Assembly: GCF_000485595.1 (NCBI RefSeq) | Contig: NW_014577134.1 | Location: forward strand, 42,362 to 85,441 | DNA length: 43,080 bases | Reading direction: 5' to 3' | Source: Priapulus caudatus | Lineage: Eukaryota; Priapulida; Priapulimorpha; Priapulimorphida; Priapulidae | Program-made: the position numbers and the translations under genes | The notes under the pieces: model-generated | The model's input: the letters and a program-made list of their open reading frames with translations, nothing else | Database searches by the model: none | What the model was told of the DNA's origin: nothing | Part shown: positions 1 through 12,400 of the stretch, piece after piece | How the letters are laid out: the number at the start of each line of letters is the position of its first letter | Numbering within the stretch: position 1 is the first letter of the stretch

Positions 1-239
1 AATATAATCAAGGTCAAGGTAAAAGTCAAATAAAGGTCGCAGTGACCTGGTTTTGGTACTCTGCTCACCTTCTCCCCAAGATGTGTAAGTATACCAAGTT
101 TGGTAGCGCTAGGTGAATTAGGGGTCGAGTTATAGAGCGGAAGGGAAATTGTCTGCGGCGGCGGCGGCGGAAGAGACATGAAACCATAGTATCCCCGCCG
201 ACTTCGTCGCGGGGGATACAATAATAAGCTCTTTCACAC
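1..239. repeat. Dispersed repeat fragment with CGG run and hairpin
   Basis: The stretch begins with AAGGTCAAGGT-type repeats, has a short (CGG)n run near 157-171, and contains a near-perfect GC-rich hairpin at 189-219 (arms GTATCCCCG / CGGGGGATAC around a CGAC-TTC-GTCG core). This mix looks like the edge of an interspersed repeat cut by the window start. A 136-codon open frame crosses it on the minus strand, but it reads through the hairpin and CGG run and resembles no known protein. The family is not identified. Confidence 0.4.
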
Positions 240-2440
240 GTCAAACCACAATCAGTGCTGAATACATGCATGTACACGTTAACCTTGTAGCGGGAGGGGG
301 GAATCCAGAACCATATCAAACTAATTGCACTTGTAGGTGTGTTGACAATATCGTATAGTGCGTAAATCTCACAACCACACAGAATTGTGCTACTACAAAG
401 GGTCAACCACTTAACAGCTCCACCTACTGAATAGTACATGAATAGACAGACTAAGAAACCAGAAAATAAACGCACCGGTGACAGATGACATGCTGCTCGC
501 AGGTCAGGTGAAAATTACAACACCGAGACGCATGCACACACACCTGACCTGTTTAAAATTAGGCATAGGGGACTTTACTAGAACATCTAGGAGGTGCCCG
601 GTGATGTATCACTCTACTTAATCATTGCGACTGCCACCGGTCTAAGAACACGACGAGAATTAAATGAGTTAGACACACGAATTCCTGCCTGCGTGTCCGA
701 GTCAGTGCAAATAAATGGCAAATCAACCGTGTTCAAACCGACAGACAGACTGACAGACAGATCGACCGACAGACGGACGGACAGACTGATCTAGAAACCA
801 AATTCACACTGATGGCCGGGGACGCCATACCTTCGACAAAGTCTTAGAAATGGTTACGTCAACATCGTCCTCAGCTTTCATCCTGAAATCACCAATAAAA
901 GAGGACAATGTCAATACTTCGAATACCGATTTCCATGTACTGATGAATGCACACTATATACAATACCCACTTAGCATTAGCAAGCTAGTGTAACATGATA
1001 AAAATATTATAGAAAGAGGGCGTGGGTGCGAGGCTACCAATTTATTCGTGGACTGCATTTTAAGATATTCGAGTACTTCTTACATTGAGAGTCGATTTCA
1101 TTTTGCTCAATGGCAGCATTTCACAATACACGTGTAAATAGTGATATATGCTAACAGTTTCATTTTCAGAGCTGAGCTATGAAATTCAGTATGTGTTGTC
1201 ACGTATTTTACCTGCCATAGACCATTAGAATGTATAGACTGAACGCTGCCGTTATATGCACAAGTTTTGAAAATAAGCTGTTACAGGCTTTCATCCACTT
1301 ACGAATTTACATTGAGAATAAATACGCTAAATGTATAGCATTTCAACGTGGTAATCGGCGCACAGCCAATAACAGTATAGTGTAAATGCCTGCTGCACAC
1401 AAAAGCATTGAACAGGTATGAGGAAGTTTAATAACCTCCTGCTTATTTATACATGCAGGTAGATTCCTGTTTGAACAGGTACATTTTACCTTTTACGCGC
1501 CTCATAAAAGCGCATAAATCCTGAAGGCAACCCTAAACCTGGGGGTCATGCGATGTAATTAACAGCATACTTCAAAAGTCCTGCCCCCCCCCACAAGATT
1601 GCATGACAAGCTTGCAGACGAAACAGGATTTATGTGTATAAATACAGCACACATGAGGCGTTGATGAACGGCGATTTTCTTATAAAAACCGCCGAAAACT
1701 ATCTCGGCAGCAAGAAGTGGCGTAGCTGACTAGATTCTAACTGCGCTCTACCACGCAGGGAGCGATCCCCTACGGAGCACACGCTCACCAGCAGACCGTT
1801 TGCGTGCGACAACATGCGCGCAACTGTATATGTGCGCGCGCATGCAGTCGAAACGCAAACTTTCATGAATCGCACGAGAAATCAATCGCCTGTTAACATC
1901 CCGCCTGTACTGCATGGCAGGCAGCGTAAAAACCCGTCTGCGAGCAAATAGCTCCTCTACTCCACCCTATCCATCGACTTACATCAGCTAAAACGCACAT
2001 AGGAGCATCGAGCAGAAAACTTTCCCACCAACATTATCACTCTTTCGCGGCAATGTTACACGCTGTTTTAACAAGGGTCCGTTCGTTGTCAGAAAGATAT
2101 AGTCTAAATTTTCATAACTTTTATAGCGAAACGACGTGAAAATAAACTCCTAGATACTTCTAGTAGTTCTACGATTGTATTCATTTTGATTCGCGGATTG
2201 CGATGTTTTTGACAACAAGTCGCGGTTAATCTACGCGCTGCCACACGTTGGCAGGGTGCCAAGTGCAAACTTACCGGGAAGCCAGTCATATCTTCATCAG
2301 CTGAGTGGACCAGATTGTAAACGCTAATGAGCAATGCACATAGCCTATCAGCACACTTAAACCAAGAATGTATGTACGCCTGCCTGCATGTATGCCTACC
2401 TGCCTGCCTTCCTGCGTGACTGCCTCTTATTCTTGAGCTC
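240..2440. other. Gene-free stretch, no recognisable feature
   Basis: No conserved protein, exon chain or RNA gene is recognisable. It holds a GACA/GACG simple repeat at about 740-789 and otherwise unremarkable AT-rich sequence with stops in all frames. Short open frames here have no family resemblance and no splice-consistent continuation. Confidence 0.5.
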
Positions 2441-2446
2441 TCTTAT

Positions 2447-2640
2447 TCCTGTCGTTTGTGCACAGGGCGGGCGTGTGGTGTACTTGTGTGTTGCAGATGA
2501 GCATTTGACCGGCATTTACGGGTAATTATCGGCAATAATAGGCGAAATAGAGTAGAGAAACATTAAGACTTTGGTAGTAAATACATTTCGTGTTTATTTA
2601 CCTTTTTATTTATTTATTGAGACGTTCGAAGTGCCTGTGT
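2447..2640 (+). repeat. Partial copy of the foldback element found at 9710-9982
   Basis: About 190 bp here closely match 9801-9975. Shared blocks include TTTGTGCACAG, TTGCAGATGAGCATTTGAC, a block running from GGCGAAATAGAGTAG to AAGACTTTGG, and the ATTGAGACG...AAGTGCCTGTG end. Only one terminal arm is present here, while the 9710-9982 copy has both arms, so this is a truncated member of the same non-autonomous family. Confidence 0.7.
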
Positions 2641-2689
2641 GCCCACCCGCCTGTCTACCTGCCTACCTACCTACCTTACACATATCAAA

Positions 2690-3005
2690 TCATTTAAGAG
2701 CACACGCGTGCACGCACTTACCTGTGACTATACACGGAAACGCAAACACGCACGCACGCACGCACGCAAACACGAGCAGTAACGTACGCGCACACGCACA
2801 CCTACAGGCACGCACGTACACACCTGCGTTAGCACACAAGCGCACACAACAGGCCACGAGGTCCGGTCGATCACCTCCGATACCCCTACATACATACACA
2901 CACGCACAGGCGCACGCACATACACACGCACAGACGCACGCACATACACACGCACATACACACGCACACGCACAGGCGCACGCACATGCACACGCACACA
3001 CACAA
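2690..3005. repeat. CA/CG-rich microsatellite block (CACGCA and ACACGC units)
   Basis: Long imperfect arrays of CACGCA, ACACAC and CAGGCG units. Several open frames pass through it on both strands only because the repeat lacks stop codons, and their products are Cys/Val or His/Ala low-complexity strings. I do not call any gene here. Confidence 0.85.
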
Positions 3006-4942
3006 CGACCTACCGCATCGTCACGGTGAATCGTGCGAGAAACAATCGCATTTCACGCTCAGTATGCATGACCACCCAAGTATAGGCACGGGAAGCAACG
3101 CCCCACAAAACTTTCGATTTCGCCCGGGATTACCGCCTAGCACTTATAATTACACGGGGCTCGACCGTATGGGAGAACATGCAGTAGCTTTCACCAGTGC
3201 ATTCGAAAAAAAAAGTTCGAAAAAGCGGAAACGGCGAGAAAGCGGTTCTTGCGACGTACCTACAGACACACCTGCATCTATACATCCATCATTTTATATA
3301 ACCACCGCTCAGCTATAGGTCACTAAGTTGACGCATATTACCTGATACTGATAGGTTTCCGAATGGCATTAACATCAAAAGCATCCCTCCGCGCTAAGAC
3401 ACGATGGCAGAATGACTTGCACGCGGCCGGCACGTATATACTCACTACACAGATAAGGCAGCAGCGGAGAAGGCTGCAGCCAGCCGCCGACGACGTACGC
3501 TCAGCTAACGTGGTGAGCTAGTAGTAGTATATGGCGAAGCAAGGCGCCTACATTACCCCCGCGTGCCACAAATAATCAATGAGCACACGAGCTTGCGTGG
3601 CGTGGAACGGTCAAACACTCCCACAGGGGTGGTTGAGAGTTCCAGTTAGCAGGTCTCGACACGCAGTGACGGCGTATCGCATCACAATTTGCAGGCATTT
3701 GCACGTGTTTTAGCGCCAAGTACGATTTCATAAACCCGCAATTTTAAAAGGGATTTTCGTCTTGCCGATTGGCGTTATATTTACCGCAAAAATTGCTCCC
3801 TCGCTCATACCCCCACCTCCCATTGCTCACCCTATCCATCCATTGTATGCAAAGAGACAGAATACGTTGCCATGCGTACGCATAGCTTGTCCGCGCTCTC
3901 TCCTCTAGTCACTTTTAGGACGTCAATTCACATCAATTAGGACATCATTCACGCAGCACCACTCCTAGCCGAGTCTCTCAACATTATATAACTGTTAGAT
4001 CTGCACACCAATGGAAGAATATCCAAATCAAAAATCTATACACACACTATCATTGGCTTACTATTGGCATAGTGACCATTACTGAGTATATTCCATGTAC
4101 ATACGCGTTTACAAGAAATATTTCGTATTCGTATGCCCATATAAAGGTATCTTTGGCAACGGCGCATATATATATATATGATTATTTATGATACCACACA
4201 ATTCGAAAGTTCCATATGCACAGAAGTGTATTGAAACTTCATGTTATATTTCCACAGTTATGTAAAACATTGTGGAAAAGTAGGAACAACAAAACATTTT
4301 CCACGGTGACAAAAAGTATTGCGTACACTCTAAATAACGAAGACATGGACTTCGTTGGAAACATTGGAAACATGAGTCATGACACATGACACATTGGAAA
4401 CATGGAAGATAACAACACGGACTGATGAAACAGGAAAACATTATAAAGTACTTGATATTTGAGCAAACCAAAAAAAATTAACGTAAAACTGTTTTGATTG
4501 TGCAGAAGTGATTAAAGGATCTTCATGATTTAACCTACCCAATGCACTTCCGTACGTTTTACATGGTGGATTCTGGAATGGGAATATCAACCCGTGCATC
4601 AAACATTCATATAAAGACGACCATGCAACGCGTTTGTTTCCAGGCACTTATTAAAATTATCCACCAAAAATTACAAATTTCCCAGCGGGAAAGAAAAGGC
4701 TCCACCCACTTTCTAGATAAAATCGTGTAACTCAAAGTTGAAACCCGATCAAATTGAATGCAGCTGTCAAAATGCTTTTTTAGACATCCTCTCCCAACCA
4801 CACTATTTTGGTACCCCCCACAAAAAATACAAGACGGTGATTGATCATATCGCAAAACTAGCTAATTATAATCTACTAATTAATACCACTAGTTCACAGT
4901 CGGAGTACTGCCTCATTACTGTGCAGTGTGCACAGGTGCGTG
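3006..4942. other. Gene-free stretch with a GC-richer patch
   Basis: About 3360-3720 is visibly richer in GC and CpG than its surroundings (for example GCGGCCGGCACG near 3423). It could be a promoter or 5' flank of a gene outside the window, but no exon follows in either direction. The rest is AT-rich with a short (TA)n at about 4168-4180. No protein family is recognised. Confidence 0.35.
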
Positions 4943-4949
4943 GTAATAT

Positions 4950-4996
4950 CAGGAGTAAGATAATATAGGATAAGATCCTATATTATCTTACTCCTG
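4950..4996. mobile_element. Micro-palindromic element P1 (47 bp, 7-bp TSD)
   Basis: The two halves are perfect reverse complements over 22 bp, starting CAGGAGTAAGATAATA, with a 3-base loop. The element is bounded by exact direct repeats GTAATAT at 4943-4949 and 4997-5003. The same outer arm recurs in P2 (8479-8564), and a diverged form recurs in P3 (16710-16757). The 7-bp duplication indicates insertion by a transposase rather than local hairpin formation. Confidence 0.8.
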
Positions 4997-5510
4997 GTAA
5001 TATGTGTACAACGGTCTGTAAATACCATCAATTACTACTCTTAGTTATTACCTAATTACATTGCAACAAGTTAACTTGCTACGGAATATGGGTGCTCTGA
5101 GCTCTCCCTATATTGTCACACCTACCATCAGTAAAACTGCTTGCATATAATGCTAAAATCAAATTGGTTAATAGTTATAGTTTCAAACTGAAAGCGCTTT
5201 CTGTGTGGGTCGGTTTGCGTTGGTGTGTTATAGGTTCGTATCATCAACAACTACATGTAAATTCCCTCTCCTTATCAGATATCCAACTAACCAACCACTA
5301 AACTATAGTAAGAGATGAAGCTAAATGGCATTCTGTAATTATTGATGCACATATGGATAAAAAAAAAACACCTACTAGAACTAACTATTAAATGCAAGTC
5401 ATATCTGTATTTTTGTTATAGCATAATATCAAATGACACAAATTGTAACCTAAATACTGTGTTGATTTACTACATGACAGCGATACACAGATGTAAAAGA
5501 CCACGCACCC

Positions 5511-5583
5511 GAGTCCACAAGTGTACACATGAGTACACAAGTGTACACATGAGTACACAAGTGTACACATGAATACACAAGTA
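5511..5583. repeat. 20-bp tandem repeat, three full units
   Basis: The unit GTGTACACATGAGTACACAA occurs three times from 5521 to 5580, with one substitution in the last copy and partial units on both sides. Each unit contains the palindrome GTGTACAC, so the array can form hairpins. No coding role is apparent. Confidence 0.9.
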
Positions 5584-7406
5584 CTATGTCGTATCTCACA
5601 CTCAGCATTTCGATTAGTGTGGATACTATTGTTGTAGCAATGGAGTCTTATTGAATTTTACAAGAAAATACGCTATCAGGAAAAAATCGGAACCGGCACA
5701 ACCAACCTGTCCAATTTGTCCGACCTTGCGTTGTCACACGTAGCAAGTACAATAATTTTCATGAACACAACACTTTATATTGTATTGTTTTTTGAGAAAT
5801 GTGCCTATCACGCACACACACGCAACATGCACACACACACGACTACCAACTACCTACAGGGAGAAGTATACATGAATTTAAATCCTATTTAAATATAACA
5901 CCTAATTTGACTTGTAATCTGACGAAGATTACTGGTTCGTTGTCATACCCATCTCAAAAGAAACTGAGCTCCACTCAAGCCGTCACCATGTTGCTTTGTT
6001 AAAATTCCCACAGACATACCTTCAGCACTATACAGCAAGATCTTTTCTCATGTCTATTCTCTGGCCTTCATGATTACGGTGGAAGCTGGTTGAAATCAGT
6101 CCAAACTGAAACTGATATATGGTTATCCTGTTATTTTACAATATACGTGCAAAAAGTACAATAGAACATGTAGACACGTAGTTTTTTTAATTAGCATCTA
6201 GGCATATTACTTAGAAATTTTTATTTTTACTTTAAATAATAATTACTTTTAATTCGGTTACTTCATGGTATTTGCTAAACTGTCAAATATCTTTTATATT
6301 CAAACGTCATTCATACTATACCTTCAAGAGCTCATCAACTAGCTTTGTGCACATAAAACAGTTCATGAGCCCTTGATGTATCTCAATAGAATACGTCATA
6401 TGGAACAACATCTTATTAGAACTAAATTTATGTCACTTAGCATCAACAAAGTCATCTGAATCATTATTTAATAGATGGCCTCACAACGAATTACTTAACC
6501 AACATTCAGTATGGCTATAAATTTCCAAAATGATCTACTATTATATTTGACATTATTTGTACAACTGTGGATGCAGTTAAGACAATGCTGCTCACAAACA
6601 CCCCTAACCGACAAAAAACAACTAAGAGGTAATGCAAAATTAATAATGTAGTCAGCATAATGTAGTAGCACCACACAAAGGCACATGGGCTTTTAGATTA
6701 CTGCTGGTGCTGGCGTGCCAGATGTGGCCTATCCCAGAATCAACAAAAACTGTGATGGATGTGCTTTGTGCTGGTCAGAAATCTAAAGATGGAAAAACCC
6801 CTCTGGCATAATAACTGTGTAAGCGTAACATGAACTGCACGTGTCTTTCTAGGACCTGACGTAAAACTCGAAGGTATAGAATCATACATACAAACGCACA
6901 CATGCAAGAACGCACACACAAACACACGCAATTGAATACCAAACATACTTGTATTTAGCTCAACCAATGATAATTGTGGCAGCAGGAGTATGTGTGTAGA
7001 GCTCAACTGCATGTCTATCAAATTGCATACAATGAACAGGTACACAACTTTCAAATATGATTTCTCCCTTCGCTTATGTTTTTAATCGTTTCAGCACTAG
7101 CAATGTCTAATTAAGAAATACCGAGCACAAAAACCTTAAACAATATTGGAACTGCAGAAGCATTTGGAACCATCATGAATGTACAAATGATGTACCAATA
7201 AAATGGTCATAATTGCATTATAATGCTAAAATTTAGGGTTAACTTATTATATATCATTGCAGTCCAGCAGTGCATGCATTCTAGTGCTAAACAAGTCCCA
7301 CGATTGAGATAGAGCAAATGAAGAGCAAATGAAATGTGAGACTTTCACAAGTGCCCTAACTGGCTTGAGATATGAAAGTCATTGCTACTAATTGTATGTT
7401 TACTAC
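5584..7406. other. Gene-free AT-rich stretch
   Basis: No recognisable gene. It contains a CA-repeat patch near 5808-5845, another near 6892-6930, and a weak palindromic candidate at 6325-6375. Open frames are short and without family resemblance. Confidence 0.5.
6325..6375. mobile_element. Possible sixth micro-palindromic element (P6)
   Basis: The segment starts CAAGAGCTCAT and ends ATGAGCCCTTG, which are reverse complements with one mismatch, as in the P1-P5 set. Unlike those, the flanks do not form a convincing 7-bp direct repeat (ATACCTT versus ATGTATC). It may be an old copy or a chance palindrome. Confidence 0.3.
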
Positions 7407-7903
7407 GGGTGTGTTTGTTTGGCCGGATAATTGATATCGATCACACAAAACCTATGATATTGCCCTTTTTTGACTGATTCATGATCCTATTGCTAAGGAT
7501 TCAACCAGATCCAATATGGCATGTGAAATTAGCCAATCAGTGCTCACTGTCACTTATGCAACGTGCTGTAATACTAGTCACAATTTACAGGTTACTCAAT
7601 GTCTCTTTGTTTGGAACGGATCTGTCTGATCAGGATCGCTTGATGCTGATCTGCCCAAAGAAATGCAAACCCACTTCCAACAGATCACGCTCCCCTGTGA
7701 CCTATCACAGGATGGTTCATAACTAACAACAAGCAGTGATTGGCTGAGTCACATGCTGCCATATTAGATCCCCTTGGAATCCACCTATCAGCAGAGTCAG
7801 CAATTTGTGATCCGGATAAGTGATCGGCCTAAACAAACGTGCAAGACTACTGGATACGTCTGATCCAGATCATATGATCAGATCCACCCAAACAAACACG
7901 CCC
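7407..7903. mobile_element. MITE with GGGYGTGTTTGTTTGG terminal inverted repeats
   Basis: The left end reads GGGTGTGTTTGTTTGGCC and the right end, reverse-complemented, reads GGGCGTGTTTGTTTGGGT. GGAT follows in both. The interior is rich in GATC/GGATC words and has no convincing transposase frame. I could not define a target duplication, so the superfamily is left open. The length of about 500 bp fits a non-autonomous DNA transposon. Confidence 0.65.
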
Positions 7904-8077
7904 ATGGTGTGTGTCTCTGGGTAGATTACCATCAGTGGTATCTATATACTAAATAAACATGCCCAACATTCATAGCTACAGAAACCCATGTTACTATTGG
8001 ATCTTATGTTGTTATAGGTAACATACATCAGGTTTGTCAGGTGAAACAGAAGGCTGTTCATAATAATAACGCACAAA

Positions 8078-8276
8078 GGGTTGTTGTCGTATCAGGTACT
8101 ACATATATGTACCCAAGGTAGTTTTAGGTTGTTTAGTATTATGTTTATATTTTTATATGAGGTATGTTTAGGGTTAGGGTTAGGGTACACTTCTGTAGTA
8201 CAAGTCTGGTACACTTTGTGTATACATATATGTACCTCGGGTACACATATGCAGTACCTGATACGACAACGACCCC
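8078..8276. mobile_element. MITE with about 40-bp inverted repeats and TTAGGG core
   Basis: The left arm (GGGTTGTTGTCGTATCAGG, continuing to GTACCC) is matched by the reverse complement of the right arm (GGGTCGTTGTCGTATCAGG...) with few mismatches over roughly 40 bp. The interior carries three TTAGGG units at 8168-8185. No target duplication is clear. It is probably a small foldback element that captured or contains telomere-like sequence. Confidence 0.65.
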
Positions 8277-8478
8277 TTCCGCAATAATAACTGTAAGCAC
8301 CATATCTTCCTGCAATGGCAGTTATTAAATCATAAAAATGCAGCAGATGAATTCGCCTGAGGCAGCAATGAGAACAATAATGAATACAATACATGCAATT
8401 GAAGCAATAATACATGCAATTAGTGACATGGTCGGTTCAAGGATAGAGATGACATCCAGGACGGTGATAGAATAGGAT

Positions 8479-8564
8479 CAGGAGTAAGATAATATAGGAT
8501 CTTATTATACCTAGGATACCTAAGATACCTAGGATCTTATTAAACCTATATTATCTTACTCCTG
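8479..8564. mobile_element. Micro-palindromic element P2 (86 bp, 7-bp TSD)
   Basis: The outer 20 bp are the same as P1 (CAGGAGTAAGATAATATAGG) and are perfectly inverted at the other end. The core is longer and repeats CCTAGGAT/ATACCT words. Exact direct repeats ATAGGAT flank it at 8472-8478 and 8565-8571. It is the longest member of the family in this window. Confidence 0.8.
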
Positions 8565-8571
8565 ATAGGAT

Positions 8572-9468
8572 GATGTTTATTTAACAATGGACATGCTCTC
8601 TATCTTTGAGCCACATGGTCTTGCAATGCATGACGGTTCTTGGAGCTACAGATGAAGTACTAGTACTACTACTTTCGTACTTGTATCTTGTACCTTGGGG
8701 TCCTTCTCTTGTATTTCACAAGGCACTGATTCTCTCTTTGGAAGACTGCAACGGCCGGAGCAAAGGGTACACCGACAGCAGTATACGAGTCGAGCGACAT
8801 GCAGATACACTACCTTAAATTATAAGCATTTGAAACATAGGCACTACTACTAGTACTACTACTAGTAGGCTTACTAGACTAGAGCTGCAAGTTCAACATT
8901 GACTGAGTCAGTGAGTGGGATTGCAATAATTAGGTACAATAACTGAAGTGAAGAGTGCACAACTGCAAACGTTATATGAAGCCTGAGCATTATCTTGAGC
9001 CTGAGGCAAAAACTCATATACATATATACCAACGATATGCATTTTATAGATACTAGGCCTACTTCAGTATCAATGACAGTACAGTAGTAACTAGTAGTAG
9101 TAGTAGTAACTAGTATACTAGTATGCGTATCATTATCAATCATGTAAAGTTTACACACCAGTCAGTGAGGCTAGTCACCAGTCACCACAACATACAAACC
9201 ACATACAACCACATACAACATACAACCACATATACAATGCCAAAGATTTCACTAAGTTCAAGAATTAGATGTTCTTTGTGAAAAGTCTTATGAAATAATT
9301 TACCACAAGCCACAACAGATAACGAAATACTTACGGAATTAAAACATTCCAAACGTAAGGACAGACACTCAATCAAACAGAAAGCTCATCAATATATCAG
9401 GCGGAGCTTCATGGGTACAAACTAACACCAGATGTCGCACATGTGAGCATAGTCGTGACATCACAAGT
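8572..9468. other. Spacer 5' of ALG3 with ACT/AGT triplet patches
   Basis: Imperfect (ACT/AGT)n patches lie at about 8842-8870 and 9088-9122, and repeated CATACAACCA words lie near 9185-9232. The ALG3 promoter should lie at the right end of this stretch. I see no clear TATA box or other core element that I can place with confidence. Confidence 0.4.
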
Positions 9469-12400
9469 ATGGCTGCGCCCATGAAGAAGAAACATGTAAC
9501 AAAATTATCCAAAACGAAACGACGATTGCAGAATTTCGCGAAGCAAATTTTGAAGTTCAATTACAGGGAATACTGTAGTAGCTTACTTTTCGACCCACGT
9601 TTTACTTGGACTGTTGCGGCACTTCTCCTTCTAGCTGAAATAGTTGTGAATTTATTGGTTATCAACCATGTCAAATGTAGGTACCCAGACTCACACTCAC
9701 ACTCACAGTCAGGCACTTGCCTTGGACCGTCTCAATAAAAAAAATTAATGGTAAATAAACACGAAATATACCAAAGTCTTCATGTTTCTGGGCTCTCTTA
9801 TTCATGTTGTTTGTGCACAGCGCGGGCGTGCGGTGTACTTGCGTGTTGCAGATGAGCATTTGACTGGCATTTACATTATACAGGTGATTATAGGCGAAAT
9901 AGAGTAGAGAAACATTAAGACTTTGGTACATTTCGTGTTTAATTACCATTAATTTTTTTTATTGAGACGGTCTAAGTGCCTGTGCCCAGACTGTCACTAT
10001 ACTGTATCATGTATGATTGATAGTGTCTATGTATTGTATATGTGTCTATGCCTATGGCTAAAGGCTGGCTATGTATCAGGGGCGTAAATCCGTACCGAGG
10101 AGTGGGGGGATGATCGGCGATAGACATCACATACTAGCACGAGCACAAGCCCACAATAATTTATGCACACGCGCGCGATCACGCACGCACAAACATACAC
10201 ACGCAAACGAACAAACAACAAACACACAGACGTACATACATTTATACATGCATACATACATGCACGCACATGCCAAATTTGACAACCATAAAGAAAAAAA
10301 TATGGACATATTTCGAAATACTGACAGCTGCAAACTGTAGTGTTTTATTATAATGAATTCCGAAAGGAAACGGCACCCTTTTAACCTCGGCTGCCACAGG
10401 CAGGCCCGCGTGCCGTAGGCATGCCAGTGCTAGGGGGGGTCTGGGGGCATGCCCCCCAGAAAATTGTGAAATATTTAAGCCATTTTCCTGCAATCTGAGG
10501 CATACTGTGGGCCATATTCTCATGTCTGATGACACTATCTCAACCCTAGACTCAACCCTACAAGTTAGGATTCAAAACACTTTCATGACTTTTCAGATAG
10601 CGTACACCGTTAGGTTACTATAGTAATAATACATGTATTAAAACACAGGTAAGAATTGCAATTTCTCACAATTTCACGTGTTTTTGTATGTTTGCAACCA
10701 TACTTTTTGGCCATTTGTGAGTCTGGAAACATTTTCTTGAAGAGTTCATTTGCATGGTCTGCCGCCCTCAAAGGCACATTGTGTTCAAGTAAATAANNNN
10801 NNNNNNGAGGCATACTGTGGGCCATATTCTCATGTCTGATGACACTATCTCAACCCTATTTCAGAGAGCGTATACAGTTAGGTTACTATAGTAATAATAC
10901 ATGTATTAAAACACAGGTAAGAATTGCAATTTCTCACAATTTCACGTGTTTTTGTATGTTTGCAACCATACTTTTTGGTTGGCTATTCTTTTCTTTTTTT
11001 TGAATCTCAGGAGGGGATATTTGTACAGGCCATCCCCTCCTCCTTCAAGAGCGGGGGGGATGCATCCTTCCCATCCCCCCCGGGATTACGGGATTAAGTT
11101 TAAACTACTTTTTTCTCACAGCATTATCACGATACCATGTTACATAATCAAATAACCAATATATGCATTTATAAATGTACATATTTTAGCTGAAAGGTTT
11201 TCTGCATGAATGTATCTCCAATTATATAATGGAAGTCAATGGAGAAACATATTTAACATTAGGAATTTCCCAATTATGAATCTAATCAATCAATGAATCA
11301 ATCTAATGATAAAGCCTATAAATTAAGTTATCATTGCCAATTCAAAATTTTTTTTAGGAAAATTGACTGATATATGACAAATTGTCATTTTTTTACAAAG
11401 ATTTCTTATATATTGACTTTATATTGATTATATCGAAAAGCACAGCTGGGCCCTTCTTCTAATTCTATCTCATAATGTAAATACTATTTGTAATAGGCAG
11501 TTCAACTATAATGTAACAATTCCATTCTAATCACAGCATATGCGATGATCATATATAATCTATAATTATGTATATATCTTACATTATAGATATGTTCATG
11601 CATATATTTATTGTTGTAGCTTTCAAAATGTATTTGTTTCATTCCATTGTATTTCAGATACAGAGATAGACTGGAGAGCTTACATGCAGGAAGTGGAAGG
11701 TGTTATCAATGGCACATATGACTATACACAATTAAAAGGAGATACTGGACCTTTAGTGTAATCTTAGATATTATAAACACAGGGGTAGAAATTAACTTTT
11801 GAACACGGGAGTCCAACGGACTCCCTGCCCTCAAAAAGAGGTAGTCCGCAGCAAAATGAGGGAATCCGCAGTCTGGGGTTCAAAATTAAAGATATTAACA
11901 ATAACGCATGTGCTTATCTTTAAGATTCATGTGGTTGCACGTCTGCCAAATTTTCTTCAGACATTAGCTGAAAAAATATGGTAATTCTGCGAGGCTAGTT
12001 TAAGTTAGTATGGCAGAATTTTCAGGGAGTTGCATGGACTCCTGCATATATCAAATCAGGGAGTTCGACAGTAAATCAGGGAGTATTTGACTCCGGACTT
12101 CCGTTAATTTCGCACCCTGTAAACATATGTTTATCGGATAAATGATTTGTATTTATGCATATCATATTTGCATAAATACAAATAATATATCTCATAAAAT
12201 CTAAGAATCTTGAATCTTTAACCTTATAAATTAAATAAGTTATATTAATATGCTAAAGAAACAATACACTATGTATAATAAAGCCTCACTAAAGTTTAAA
12301 CTTTTTTTTATAGAATGAGCTGTAGAGTTTACTATATCAAATTCTATGACCATGGTTAGATATATTTAAGATTTATTAGTTTCGGTCATTGCCATTTATT

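Larger units (their letters stand above)
10497..10978. repeat. Direct duplication flanking the assembly gap
   Basis: 10497-10710 and 10807-10978 are near-identical. Both begin GAGGCATACTGTGGGCC and both end GCAACCATACTTTTTGG. The right copy lacks about 40 bases after CTATCTCAACCCTA and carries a few substitutions. The right copy starts at the first base after the N run. This pattern fits two allelic contig ends placed in tandem by scaffolding better than a biological tandem duplication. Confidence 0.85.

Noticed and set aside
65-475. 136-codon minus-strand open frame
   Set aside because: It reads through a CGG run and a GC hairpin of a dispersed repeat and resembles no protein family.
2571-3318. 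Open frames of 76-152 codons on both strands
   Set aside because: They cross a CACGCA microsatellite without stops; the products are His/Ala/Thr or Cys/Val repeats.
5511-5583. Tandem 20-bp units as a CRISPR-like array
   Set aside because: The units are contiguous with no spacers, in a eukaryotic context; it is a simple tandem repeat.
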